Source: a virus
Direction: 5' to 3' (one strand)
IMG/VR virus record: IMGVR_UViG_3300005613_000359
Coordinates: 1-26,302 of that record
DNA length: 26,302 nt
The notes beneath the pieces are model-generated. The model was given only the letters and a program-made list of their open reading frames with translations, was not told the DNA's origin and ran no database searches. Shown here piece by piece: positions 1 through 7,707 of this stretch. The position numbers were made by a program, and so were the translations under genes. Position 1 is the first letter of the stretch, and the number at the start of each line of letters is the position of its first letter.

Positions 1-5
1 CGGAA

Positions 6-64
6 CGCGCGGGGTAGAGCCTGAAAGAGCACATACATAGGCAGCCCCGCGCGGCTTTTTTTTT
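6..64 (+). terminator. Probable intrinsic terminator of an upstream unit
   Basis: A GC-rich 9-bp stem is formed by bases 6-14 and 45-53 (CGCGCGGGG with CCCCGCGCG), followed after two bases by nine T residues (56-64). The 30-base loop has a small internal CCT/AGG pairing. GC stem plus T run is the pattern of a Rho-independent terminator and would end a unit that starts left of the window. The long loop lowers certainty. Confidence 0.6.
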
Positions 65-74
65 AAGAAAGAAC

Positions 75-104
75 TTGACAATGTGGAAATAATATGGTAA
101 GAAT
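75..104 (+). promoter_or_regulatory. Candidate sigma70 promoter before terS
   Basis: A perfect -35 box TTGACA lies at 75-80. After 17 bases there is a poor -10 box TAAGAA (98-103), which is preceded by TG-N, an extended -10 arrangement. It follows directly after the putative terminator, so a new unit starting here makes sense. The start site would fall about at the ATG of the first gene, giving a leaderless or nearly leaderless message, which agrees with the lack of a clear Shine-Dalgarno site there. Confidence 0.4.
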
Positions 105-109
105 TTAGC

Positions 110-709
110 ATGGCTGAATCGCCAGCAAACCCGCAAGAGAACCAACCGGAACTCAAACCACTCACGCCCCAGCAAGAATTATTCTGCCACGAATACCTGA
201 TAGACAGGAATGGAACGCAAGCAGCGATCAGGGCTAAGTATAGTGTAAAATCGGCGCAGGAAATTGCGTCGCAGCTATTATCCAACCTTATGGTTAAGGC
301 GAGAGTCAACGAGCTGATAAAAATTCAGCTGGACACGCTGAAAATTGACGCAACTTTCGTATTACGCCAAATATTAAACAGCGCCAACATCGATATCAAC
401 GACGCCTACGACGAGAACGGCAACCTAAAACCAATCAGCGAGATGCCGGAGCCGCTGCGCAAGAGCATTACGTCAATAGAAACAGAAGAATTATTTGAAG
501 GCAAAGGCAAAGACCGCGAACGCATCGGCACAGCCAAGACAATAAAAATAGAAGGACGCCTGAAGGCCCTGAAACTGCTTGGCCAACACCTGAAAATGTT
601 TACCGACATACACGAAATCCCGGGTCTCGAAGGATTAGCAGAGGCAATAAAGGCAGCACGAAAGAGAGCAGACGAGTGCAGAGAGACCAAAGCTACGCAG
701 CCAGAGTAG
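110..709 (+). CDS. terS: Phage terminase small subunit
   Basis: The 199-residue protein recognises phage DNA and regulates the large subunit at the start of packaging. The segment from about residue 18 (LTPQQELFCHEYLIDRNGTQ) followed by AAIRAKYS and SAQEIASQLLSN is the classic N-terminal helix-turn-helix signature of the Terminase_2 family (SPP1 gp1 type), in which the first residues before it are usually short and disordered as here. Residues 70-160 would form the oligomerisation region, and the basic C-terminus (KAARKRADECRETK) probably contacts DNA or the large subunit. Its 3' end overlaps the start of the large-subunit gene by 34 bases, the usual coupling of terS and terL. The ATG lacks a good ribosome-binding site and may be read from a leaderless transcript. 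Confidence 0.93.
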   Translation: MAESPANPQENQPELKPLTPQQELFCHEYLIDRNGTQAAIRAKYSVKSAQEIASQLLSNLMVKARVNELIKIQLDTLKIDATFVLRQILNSANIDINDAYDENGNLKPISEMPEPLRKSITSIETEELFEGKGKDRERIGTAKTIKIEGRLKALKLLGQHLKMFTDIHEIPGLEGLAEAIKAARKRADECRETKATQPE

Positions 710-2232
710 ACGGACGCAGCACACTAATCCTGGAGCACGATCCACCGCTCAAGGTATTAGCCGCGGATATGGAGCGCTTCGTCCACGACCCCCTTGCCTG
801 GGTGCACTATGCCTTTCCCTGGGGCGAACCAGACGGACCCTTGCAGGACTTTGCCGGCCCGGATATCTGGCAAACAGAGGTCTTAGAATACCTAACCCAC
901 CGGCTAAAGAAGAAAGAGATTGACCCAACGGAGGCAGTGAGCGCCGTAATAAGAATAGCCATGTCAGCTGGGAACGGACCGGGCAAGAGCGCCTTGGTAG
1001 CCTGGCTAATCCTCTGGGCCATGAGCACATTCGAAGACACCAGAGGCGTCGTAACAGCCAACACAGAGACCCAGCTGAAGACCAAGACCTGGGCCGAGCT
1101 GGCCAAGTGGTACCATATCTGCATAACCAAACACTGGTTTCACCTAACCGCAACAGCTATTTACGCTAAAGACAAGGAGCATGAGCGCACCTGGCGCATA
1201 GACCAGATACCCTGGAGCGAAGAGAAGACAGAGGCATTCGCCGGTCTACACAACAGAGGCAGGCGGATCCTGCTCGTCTTTGACGAGGCCTCAGCCATAC
1301 CAGACACGATATGGGACGTAGCCCAGGGTGCGCTAACAGACAAGGACACCGAGATAATCTGGCTGGTCTCAGGCAACCCCACCAGGACCACCGGCCGCTT
1401 CCGGGAATGCTGGGGTAAGTTCAGGCACCGCTGGAAGAAGTGGCAGATAGACATACGCAAGAGCATGCTGGTCAACCAGACCGAGGTCCAGGGCTTCATA
1501 GACGACTTAGGCATAGACAGCGATTGGGTTAAGGTCCATATATTAGGAAAATTCCCATCAGCAGGCGACCTGCAGTTTATAGCCACAGCCATAGCCGAGA
1601 AGGCCGCCGCACTTAAACTCAACCAACACCAATACTTCTATGCCCCCAAGATAATCAGCGTGGACGCAGGCTGGACCGGGGGGGACGAAACAGGCATAGC
1701 CATGCGGCAGGGATTAGCCTTCACAATTCTACAGGTATTTGCCAAGAACGACGATGACGGAGCGATAGCAGACGCAGTAGCCCGCCACGAAAACGAGCAA
1801 CAGGCCGATGCGGTCTTCATAGACCAGGGATACGGCACCGGCATCTACTCATTCGGCAAGCGCCTCAATCGCAATTGGATACTGATAAACTTCGGCAGCA
1901 AGTCGCCAACATCAGAGTGCGCCAACAAGCGAGCCGATATGTGGAACAAGGCCAAGCAGTGGCTCATAGACGGAGGCTCTATCCCCAACGAACCCAAGAT
2001 GATAGACGATTTGACCGGAGTGGAGAAGGTGGACAACCTCCAGCAAACGATACAGTTAGAGAGCAAGAAGGTAATGAGGAAGCGGGGCCTGGCCTCACCC
2101 ACAAGAGGCGACCTCTTAGCCCTCACCTTTGCCATGCCGGTAACCAAGAAGCGACGAAACGCAATGGGGGAGCAAGTCCAGGAATTCGCAGTAGGCACGA
2201 ATTACAACCCCTTAGCCCCAGCCCAAAATTAG
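676..2232 (+). CDS. terL: Phage terminase large subunit
   Basis: This 518-residue packaging motor combines an ATPase and a nuclease. Visible ATPase motifs are a Walker A loop AGNGPGKS (98-105), a Walker B strand ILLVFDEA (198-205, D203 and E204) and the coupling motif SGNPT (232-236). The RNase H-like nuclease shows its acidic residues in ISVDAGWTGGDETG (D330), VFIDQGYGTG (D383) and RGDLLALTFA (D479). Length and motif order match complete TerL proteins. The start is GTG at 676, inside terS. An alternative ATG at 769 would remove the first 31 residues. The protein docks on the portal encoded two genes downstream. The absence of frameshifts and intact catalytic residues suggest a working phage, not a decayed remnant. 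Confidence 0.95.
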   Translation: MQRDQSYAARVDGRSTLILEHDPPLKVLAADMERFVHDPLAWVHYAFPWGEPDGPLQDFAGPDIWQTEVLEYLTHRLKKKEIDPTEAVSAVIRIAMSAGNGPGKSALVAWLILWAMSTFEDTRGVVTANTETQLKTKTWAELAKWYHICITKHWFHLTATAIYAKDKEHERTWRIDQIPWSEEKTEAFAGLHNRGRRILLVFDEASAIPDTIWDVAQGALTDKDTEIIWLVSGNPTRTTGRFRECWGKFRHRWKKWQIDIRKSMLVNQTEVQGFIDDLGIDSDWVKVHILGKFPSAGDLQFIATAIAEKAAALKLNQHQYFYAPKIISVDAGWTGGDETGIAMRQGLAFTILQVFAKNDDDGAIADAVARHENEQQADAVFIDQGYGTGIYSFGKRLNRNWILINFGSKSPTSECANKRADMWNKAKQWLIDGGSIPNEPKMIDDLTGVEKVDNLQQTIQLESKKVMRKRGLASPTRGDLLALTFAMPVTKKRRNAMGEQVQEFAVGTNYNPLAPAQN

Positions 2233-2519
2233 TGTTCGAGACAGAAAAAATCGGAGGAGTGCTTATATATGCGTTTTGTGAATGGTGGCCAACTGATGAG
2301 ACAGGCAAGGCAGACGAGAACGGTGAGTATGCCCTCATTCATGAGATATGGATCCATGAGGATTATAGGCGCAATGGCACGCTAAGACGGCTCCTCCATA
2401 AGGCAGCGCAGAGGCATCCGCAAATCAAGGGAATGTATTACCAACGGAGAAAATACGCTAATAGGTTTAGGCAGTATTCACGAAAGCAGCTAAAGGAGGA
2501 GGAAACCAATGGGCGGTGA
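2232..2519 (+). CDS. Small GNAT-like acetyltransferase-fold protein
   Basis: The 95-residue product has the core of a GCN5-type N-acetyltransferase: strands GGVLIYAFCEWWP and ALIHEIWIHEDYRRNGTL, the latter matching the motif A turn (R-R/G-x-G) that binds the CoA pyrophosphate, then a helix LRRLLHKAA. The usual glycine of Q-x-x-G-x-G is partly replaced (YRRNGT), so catalysis is uncertain. Short GNAT-like proteins are common between terL and portal genes in metagenomic podophages, but their substrate is unknown. The start chosen is GTG at 2232, sharing one base with the terL stop (TAGTG). No other start codon with spacing for translation fits the frame, so translational coupling is inferred. 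An open frame continues upstream inside terL, but that part is a shadow of terL. Confidence 0.7.
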   Translation: MFETEKIGGVLIYAFCEWWPTDETGKADENGEYALIHEIWIHEDYRRNGTLRRLLHKAAQRHPQIKGMYYQRRKYANRFRQYSRKQLKEEETNGR

Positions 2520-2754
2520 ACCAAAGCAACCTGAAATTCGTTATATGCCATCAACAGCACCACCTAAGATAGCGCCTATGCCCTCACGAACCCCATCCGA
2601 TACGACCTCACAGAGAGCAACAGAGCAAAGACGGAAGAAGATAAGGGCAGCGCGCTATGGCATATTGTCAACCATCAAGACCAGCCCCCTGGGGATAGTC
2701 GGCGCAGGAGCGGACTTAGGCCCCGGTATGGGCAAGAGCAAATTAGGGACATAA
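2509..2754 (+). CDS. Small basic phage protein before portal
   Basis: The 81-residue protein has a very strong Shine-Dalgarno site (AGGAGGAGG, 2494-2502) and overlaps the previous gene by 11 bases. The N-terminal half is proline-rich and disordered in appearance. It then has a basic stretch (QRRKKIRAARYG) and a glycine-rich tail (GIVGAGADLGPGMGKSKLG). Small proteins with a basic R-x-G-x-x-S-T-I segment and a gly-rich tail ending in K-x-L-G occur next to portal genes in many podophages. Their role is not known, and a minor virion or assembly function is only a guess. Confidence 0.75.
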   Translation: MGGEPKQPEIRYMPSTAPPKIAPMPSRTPSDTTSQRATEQRRKKIRAARYGILSTIKTSPLGIVGAGADLGPGMGKSKLGT

Positions 2755-2758
2755 GAAG

Positions 2759-4516
2759 ATGTCAACAGCACTCATAAGCAACAGAGCAGAGACAAAGATA
2801 CCCCCGCCTGATTTTGCTAACACCGGGCTGGACCATGGATTGCTGATCAAGCGCGCAGGGGCAATGAAAAAAGAAGGCCAGAAGTGGAGCGCCACCCACA
2901 AAGAACTTCAGACATATGAATACCCCACCAAAGGATTCTTTGATACCCGCACACCTAACCAGGGCTCCAAGATAGACCACAAGACCCTAATCGATGAAGA
3001 GGCCACCCTGGACATCGACACATTCGCGGCCGGCATGACAAGCGGGTTTACATCACCGGCCCGGCCATGGTTCAGGCTCTATCTTGAAGAAAAAGAGCTA
3101 ATGGATACACCCGATATAAAATTTTGGCTCCAGGATGTTCAGGAAATCATGTATGCGATATTTCAGAAGTCGAATACCTATAGCGTTCTGACCTCAATGT
3201 ATACCGAACTTGCCCCTTTCGGAACGGCCTGCGCGATTGTAGAGGAAGACTCTCATACCGTAATCCACCTAACCAACTATACCATAGGCGAATACTTATT
3301 AAGCCGCGACAAGCGGGGCCGGATAGACGGATTCTACCATAGGTTCTGGATGACCACCGGACAAATGGTAAAGGAGTTTGGCCTCGGTAATGTATCAGAA
3401 GCCGTTCAGATAGACTGGCAACAGAACAAGCCCGATAGCTGGCATATTGTAAATCATCTCATAGAGACAAACGATGACCGCATCCCATTTCTAAAAGACT
3501 ACCGTAATATGGAATTCCGCTCTGTCTACTGGGAGGACAACGAAAAGACCAAATACTTGCGCTTAGGCGGATATGAGGAGCAGGCGATACTCGGCCCCAG
3601 GTTTGAATTTACCACCAGCCATGATGTATATGGCAAGGGCCCGGGATGGAAGGCACTCGGCAGCGTAAAAGAGTTGCAGGAAAAGGTAAAGGCTCTTTTA
3701 ATTGCCCTGGCAAAGAAAGGCAATCCGCCGCTACAAGTAGACTCATCAGTGGTGGGCGAGGTGAATACCTTGCCTGGAGGAGTAACCAAGTTCTCGGCCC
3801 AGCTGCCAAACGCGGGAGTAAAGACCGCCTATGATGTGGATATAGATATCGCCGCCTTGGATGTCTCAATAAAAGACACTAAACAGAAGATCAGAAAATT
3901 TTTCTTTGCCGACCTATTCCTGATGATGATAGAGGCCGAGAGAAAGGGAACACCGATCACCGCCACCGAGGTCGCGGAGCGCCAGAGCGAGCGGATATCC
4001 AAGATTGGACCAATCCTTGAACTATGGCAAGGCGACGAATTCATTAAAACTTTAATTGACAGGACATTCGCCATAGGCCTACGCAATAATGTATTCCCCG
4101 AGCCCCCTGAGCAACTGCAGGGCGTAGAGATAAAAGTGCAATACACCTCTATCCTTGCCCAGGCGCAGAGGATGATTGATATCCAGGCCATAGATATCTG
4201 GACAGCCGGCGTCCTTGCCGACGCCGATGTAGACCCAAGCGTTATTGACATCATAAACTTTGACGAGAAGAACCGGCACAAGGCAGAAATGCTTGGCGTG
4301 CCGCCGAAGATTGTTCGCTCCATAGCTGAGGCATCAGAGATCAGGAGAAAAAGGAGCGAGAAAGTAGCAGCCACAGAAGCCGAGAACAGGGCAAGGGCCA
4401 TAGCGGAAGCCGCAGCAAAAGGCGGCAAGGCCGTAAAGGATATGGCCCAAGCCCCTATGGGTACGGATAGCGCATTGGACAGGACATTAGAGTCAGTAAA
4501 GGAAATGAATCAATGA
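2759..4516 (+). CDS. Portal (head-tail connector) protein, T7 gp8-like
   Basis: The 585-residue protein forms the dodecameric ring at the capsid vertex through which DNA is packaged and ejected. Diagnostic segments of the podovirus head-to-tail connecting family are AAGMTSGFTSPARPWF (from about residue 88), the following region with FWLQDVQEIMYAIFQKSNTY and PFGTACAIVEED, and GEYLLSRDKRGRIDGFYHRF with the downstream MVKEFG. T7 gp8 is 536 residues, so the length fits. The C-terminal 70 residues are rich in Lys, Glu and Ala and look helical, matching the barrel/crown end of portals. A modest AGGGA site (2745-2749) precedes the ATG. Its stop overlaps the next start (ATGA). Confidence 0.92.
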   Translation: MSTALISNRAETKIPPPDFANTGLDHGLLIKRAGAMKKEGQKWSATHKELQTYEYPTKGFFDTRTPNQGSKIDHKTLIDEEATLDIDTFAAGMTSGFTSPARPWFRLYLEEKELMDTPDIKFWLQDVQEIMYAIFQKSNTYSVLTSMYTELAPFGTACAIVEEDSHTVIHLTNYTIGEYLLSRDKRGRIDGFYHRFWMTTGQMVKEFGLGNVSEAVQIDWQQNKPDSWHIVNHLIETNDDRIPFLKDYRNMEFRSVYWEDNEKTKYLRLGGYEEQAILGPRFEFTTSHDVYGKGPGWKALGSVKELQEKVKALLIALAKKGNPPLQVDSSVVGEVNTLPGGVTKFSAQLPNAGVKTAYDVDIDIAALDVSIKDTKQKIRKFFFADLFLMMIEAERKGTPITATEVAERQSERISKIGPILELWQGDEFIKTLIDRTFAIGLRNNVFPEPPEQLQGVEIKVQYTSILAQAQRMIDIQAIDIWTAGVLADADVDPSVIDIINFDEKNRHKAEMLGVPPKIVRSIAEASEIRRKRSEKVAATEAENRARAIAEAAAKGGKAVKDMAQAPMGTDSALDRTLESVKEMNQ

Positions 4517-4719
4517 AGATAAAACTCCGGAATAAAGACTTCTGTGATGGCTGCGAGCAGCTGGAAGACCTCGGCACCATTGGAGGTCATAAGCGTTGTA
4601 AGATATACAAAAAAACCCTGTTGCCGAAAGAAGAAGTCTTCTTAGCAAGCAGAGGCCAGGGTTACATCAAGCGCCTCGATAACTGCAAAAAAGAGAACGA
4701 AGTGGAGGTGTATAAATAA
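4513..4719 (+). CDS. Small cysteine-containing protein, unknown
   Basis: The 68-residue protein starts at an ATGA overlap with the portal gene, which indicates translational coupling. It has Cys at 11, 14, 29 and 58 and His at 26; C-x-x-C followed by H-x-x-C suggests a small zinc-binding knuckle, although the last cysteine is far away. There is no recognisable family. It belongs to a run of three tiny coupled genes between portal and the Bbp19-like gene. Confidence 0.75.
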   Translation: MKIKLRNKDFCDGCEQLEDLGTIGGHKRCKIYKKTLLPKEEVFLASRGQGYIKRLDNCKKENEVEVYK

Positions 4720-4883
4720 TGCCAGACGGAGACGGAAGAGGGCCATACGGAGGGCAGGGCAGGGGCTTAGGCCCGGGTGGAGGAAGGCGTGATGGCTCAG
4801 GCCGGGGTAAAAAAGGCTATGCCTATCGCAAGAAGAAACTGCGTAATGGAAAAGTAGCGATGTTCAGGGATGAGATAAGATGA
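4719..4883 (+). CDS. Tiny Gly/Arg-rich protein (DUF5320-like start)
   Basis: The 54-residue frame begins with an ATG that overlaps the preceding stop (TAATG) and ends overlapping the next start (ATGA), so it sits in a chain of coupled genes. The first half is Gly/Arg-rich (MPDGDGRGPYGGQGRGLGP) and the second half is Lys/Arg-rich (KKKLRNGK). The opening recalls the M-P-x-G-D-G-x-G-P start of small DUF5320-type proteins, but the cysteines common in those are missing. The high positive charge suggests nucleic-acid contact, possibly as a minor internal head protein. That role is inference. Confidence 0.65.
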   Translation: MPDGDGRGPYGGQGRGLGPGGGRRDGSGRGKKGYAYRKKKLRNGKVAMFRDEIR

Positions 4884-5014
4884 TTACGTCTTGCAAGGGA
4901 GGATGGTGTGTAAAATCAGAGAGCGGCAAAAATCTGGGCGGACCCTATAAATCAAAGAAAGCCGCAAAGCATCGCCTTCGCCAGGTAGAACTTTTTAAGC
5001 ACAAAGGAAAATAA
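4880..5014 (+). CDS. Tiny Lys-rich phage protein (KNLGGPYKSKKAA motif)
   Basis: The 44-residue frame starts in an ATGA overlap and its stop overlaps the ATG of the next gene (TAATG). It contains SGKNLGGPYKSKKAAKHRLR followed by QVELFKHKGK. The block G-K-x-L-G-x-P-Y-x-S-K-x-x-A-x-x-R-L-x-Q-x-E-x-F-K is one I recognise as a recurring small module in phage genomes, either as a free peptide or at the end of larger proteins. Two Cys (5 and 10) precede it. Its function is unknown. The conserved motif and tight packing argue that it is expressed. Confidence 0.7.
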   Translation: MITSCKGGWCVKSESGKNLGGPYKSKKAAKHRLRQVELFKHKGK

Positions 5015-5358
5015 TGCCAGAGCCAGAATATGATATTTTTAACTTGGAGGAACGCAAGAAAAAACTAACTGAGGCGCAAAGACGTGCGCGTCAGAAAGAA
5101 ATAGACGATGTAAGAAAGATACTAAAAACCCCAGAGGGCAGACGATACTTTTGGCGAAAGATGAGCGAGTACGGAATATTCCGAAGCTCATTTACCCCAA
5201 ACAGTAACCAATCCGCTTTTAACGAAGGACAACAGAACGCCGGACTTGATATATTGAGAGATATAAGTGAGGCCGATGGTTCCGCCTTCGCTAAGATGCA
5301 GAATGAACACGTCAGCGCTCTGAAATCAAAGAAGGAGACCCAAGATGGGCGAGACTAA
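5014..5358 (+). CDS. Bbp19-like phage protein
   Basis: The 114-residue protein carries the block VRKILKTPEGRRYFWRKMSE, then GIFRSSFTPNSNQSAFNEGQ and a following N-x-G-L-D-I-L, which is the signature of the Bbp19-like family (Bordetella phage BPP-1). Members sit between portal and scaffold/capsid genes and are probably minor head proteins, though the exact role is not established. The N-terminal 35 residues are charged and helical. The stop lies 14 bases inside the scaffold gene. Confidence 0.82.
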   Translation: MPEPEYDIFNLEERKKKLTEAQRRARQKEIDDVRKILKTPEGRRYFWRKMSEYGIFRSSFTPNSNQSAFNEGQQNAGLDILRDISEADGSAFAKMQNEHVSALKSKKETQDGRD

Positions 5359-6124
5359 TCCCGCTGCCAACCCAAACCCAGCGGATACACAAAACCCGAA
5401 CTTGATCAGGGATGCCGCATCAAAAGATACCATTCTTAGTCAGGCGGGTGAACAGACAGAGGAACAAAAGCAAGCGCAGGCAGCAGAAGAAACGCGATTG
5501 CTTGATGCCGATATAAATACCTTATCTGAAGAGGACAAGGGCAAAAGGACTGTTATCGAGAAGACCAGAGAAGACAAGCGGCTGCTCGATACCCCAGATG
5601 ACCAACTGTCCGAAGAGGATAAGCCGAAGAAAGCTGAACTTGTAAAGGCACAAGAGGCAAAAGCAAAGGCAGGAGAGGTTCCCGAGAAGTATGAATTTAC
5701 AGTTCCTGAAGGGATGACTTTAGACCAAGGATTAGTGGATAAAATCAGCCCTGTGCTTAAGGAGTTGAAAATTACTCAAGAGGGAGCCCAGAAATTGGCA
5801 AATGTATATGCCGAACAAAAGAAAGCTGACGCTGATGCCCAAGCTGCGAGCTTTAAGCAGTTCCTGCAAGACTCATATGATGAGACCGTCAAAGAACTTG
5901 GCGCCAATTATAAAGACCAACTTGCGTACGTGGCCAAAGTGCGAGATCGGTTCTTATCAGAGGAAACTCAGGAAATGCTTGATGCCTCAGGTCTATCTAA
6001 CAATAAGGCCTTTATCTTAGATCTAATCAAGCTCGGCAAGTTGATATCCGAGGATAAGACACCACCAGGACAATCTGCAATACCGGCAGGAGAAAAATCT
6101 GCCGCACAGACATTGTATGGATAA
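5345..6124 (+). CDS. Capsid scaffold / assembly protein
   Basis: The 259-residue acidic, helix-rich protein lies directly before the major capsid gene, the position of T7 gp9. Segment VPEKYEFTVPEGMTLDQGLV followed by KELKITQEGAQKLANVYAEQ is typical of phage scaffold-type proteins (D/E-Y-x-F-x-x-P-E-G...L-G-L-x-Q-x-x-A-Q-x-L). The middle has an internal duplication: LLD..LSEEDK at residues 52-65 and again at 80-93, a period of 28 residues. There is no Ser/His protease motif that I can see, so it is a scaffold and not a prohead protease. It has an AAGGAG site inside the previous gene's last codons. Confidence 0.85.
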   Translation: MGETNPAANPNPADTQNPNLIRDAASKDTILSQAGEQTEEQKQAQAAEETRLLDADINTLSEEDKGKRTVIEKTREDKRLLDTPDDQLSEEDKPKKAELVKAQEAKAKAGEVPEKYEFTVPEGMTLDQGLVDKISPVLKELKITQEGAQKLANVYAEQKKADADAQAASFKQFLQDSYDETVKELGANYKDQLAYVAKVRDRFLSEETQEMLDASGLSNNKAFILDLIKLGKLISEDKTPPGQSAIPAGEKSAAQTLYG

Positions 6125-6161
6125 AAACATAATCAGAACACCATAACAAAGGAGATCAAAC

Positions 6162-7181
6162 ATGGCTGTAATAGCTTCTGATAGACTAACCCTTCTTGAC
6201 TGGGCGCGTCGAGCAGATCCAGATGGTAAAATTGCCAAAGTCGTAGAGGTGTTGAATGAATACAATGAAATACTTGACGACATAAGTTTCGTCGAGGGTA
6301 ATCTGCCGACAGGCCACAAGGTAACCGTCAGGGCATCCCTTCCCACCCCAACCTGGAGGCTCCTGAACAAAGGCGTCGTACGCACCAAATCAACCACTAA
6401 CCAGATAACCGAGACTTGCGGCATGATGGAAACATACTCGGAGGTTGATAAAGATCTGGCCATGCTAAACGGCAATACCCCTGAGTTCCGTTTTACCGAA
6501 GACTTAGGACACATCGAGGGAATGAACCAAGAGTTTGCGTCTACATTGATATATGGCGATACCTCAGTGGACCCCGAGGAGTTCGTCGGTCTTGCGCCTC
6601 GTTATTACACCGTTAGCGGCGCCACCACATCTGGCAATGTGATAGACGCAGGCGGAACCGGCTCAGATAACACCTCGATATGGTTGGTAGGTTGGTCCCC
6701 AATGACCATCCAGGGGATATTTCCCAAAGGTTCAAAGGCCGGCATGCAGGTAACGGATTTAGGCGAGCAGACAGTATTAGATTCAGACGACAATCCGTTC
6801 CAAGCGTACAGGACCCATTTTCAGTGGAAGTGCGGTATCGCTGTTAAAGACTGGCGCTATGTAGTGCGTATCTGCAACGTCGATATCTCCGACCTCGAAA
6901 CCGCAGGCGATGCCTCAGACACTTCTGCAAACATCCTGAAGATGATGTCCCAGGCAATGGATAAGCTTCCTCCGAGCGGAATGGTCCGTCCGGTTTTCTA
7001 TTGCAACAACAGGGTTCGTGCCATGATCCGCGTAAAGTTCCTCAACAAATCCAATACCTACATCACATTGGATGAATTACAAAGCCCGGTATCTGGATTA
7101 AAGAGGCCGACCCTGAGTTTTATGGGTATACCGATTCGTCGCAACGATAAGCTTACCGTTACAGAATCACGAATTACCTAA
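6162..7181 (+). CDS. Major capsid protein
   Basis: The 339-residue protein follows the scaffold and has the strongest ribosome-binding arrangement in the region (AAAGGAGAT, seven bases before ATG), as expected for the most abundant virion protein. T7 gp10A is 345 residues. Recognisable segments are the N-terminal DWARRADPDGKIAKVVEVLN with EILDDISFVEGN, the LPTPTWRLLNKGV stretch, and ESYSEVD-like MMETYSEVDKDLA. The C-terminal GLKRPTLSFMGIPIRRND is the usual end of these HK97-fold capsid proteins (Bbp17 type). No Ig-like extension is present. Confidence 0.92.
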   Translation: MAVIASDRLTLLDWARRADPDGKIAKVVEVLNEYNEILDDISFVEGNLPTGHKVTVRASLPTPTWRLLNKGVVRTKSTTNQITETCGMMETYSEVDKDLAMLNGNTPEFRFTEDLGHIEGMNQEFASTLIYGDTSVDPEEFVGLAPRYYTVSGATTSGNVIDAGGTGSDNTSIWLVGWSPMTIQGIFPKGSKAGMQVTDLGEQTVLDSDDNPFQAYRTHFQWKCGIAVKDWRYVVRICNVDISDLETAGDASDTSANILKMMSQAMDKLPPSGMVRPVFYCNNRVRAMIRVKFLNKSNTYITLDELQSPVSGLKRPTLSFMGIPIRRNDKLTVTESRIT

Positions 7182-7232
7182 CAACGCAGTAGCAATTTAA
7201 TGTAGCTTAACTAAACAACAGGAGGAATGAGC

Positions 7233-7649
7233 ATGATAATTGATAAGTATTTACAGTTAAGCGATGGACAGGAAGTGCTTACAAGCGCAGCCTCTACGTC
7301 GCACATAGATGCCCTGGCATCCGGTGATGCAGTAGCACCAGGTGCGCGTCTAAAGGTTCAGGTGCATACGGCATTCGTAAGTGCCGATAGCGGTACTCTA
7401 ACTATTGCCCTGCAGTGTGATGGCGATAGTGCCTTTGGAAGCGTGAAGACACTATTTACATCAGAGGCATTTGCTTACGACGATGGTGATCTGGCCGCCA
7501 AGAAAATTTTGGTGGATATTCAGATTCCGCCACAGCTCTGCGAAAGATACATCCGGCTGTACTATACTGTTGCCAACAACTTCACCGCCGGAAACCTGGA
7601 TGCAAACATCTCGATTGACACCAACAAGACTATGGACAAGCAGCTTTAA
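7233..7649 (+). CDS. Bbp16-like capsid cement/decoration protein
   Basis: The 138-residue beta-rich protein follows the capsid gene and resembles the Bbp16-type cement proteins: DGQEVLTSAASTSHIDALAS near the N-terminus, then LTIALQCDGDSAFGSVKTLF, and RYIRLYYTVANNFTAGNLDA near the end. Such proteins trimerise on the capsid surface and stabilise it. Of two in-frame ATGs (7227 and 7233), the second has the correct distance from GGAGGA (7221-7226), while the first touches it, so 7233 is chosen. Confidence 0.8.
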   Translation: MIIDKYLQLSDGQEVLTSAASTSHIDALASGDAVAPGARLKVQVHTAFVSADSGTLTIALQCDGDSAFGSVKTLFTSEAFAYDDGDLAAKKILVDIQIPPQLCERYIRLYYTVANNFTAGNLDANISIDTNKTMDKQL

Positions 7650-7660
7650 ATTAACCCACT

Positions 7661-7687
7661 GGAGGGAGGCCTTACAAGCTTCCCTCC
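7661..7687 (+). other. Small hairpin between capsid cement and exported-protein genes
   Basis: GGAGGGA (7661-7667) pairs perfectly with TCCCTCC (7681-7687) around a 13-base loop. No T run follows, so it is not a standard terminator. It could stabilise the 3' end of the abundant capsid messages or mask the purine-rich strand from ribosomes. Confidence 0.4.
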
Positions 7688-7707
7688 TAACAAACAGAGG
7701 GGAATAT

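Noticed and set aside
749-2198. Several long minus-strand open frames opposite terL
   Set aside because: They lack ribosome-binding sites and family motifs, and are explained by codon bias of terL on the other strand.
1875-2231. Extension of the GNAT-like frame upstream into terL
   Set aside because: This part overlaps the terL nuclease domain, whose motifs are intact. The upstream segment has no GNAT features.
2269-2386. A short frame starting at ATG 2269 after GGAGGAG
   Set aside because: The spacing is good, but the roughly 38-residue product is Arg/Met-rich without any pattern, and the overlapping frame has a clear GNAT fold.
7615-7650. TTGACA at 7615-7620 as a promoter before the exported-protein gene
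   Set aside because: No acceptable -10 box lies at 16-18 bases, and the box is inside coding sequence of the cement protein.
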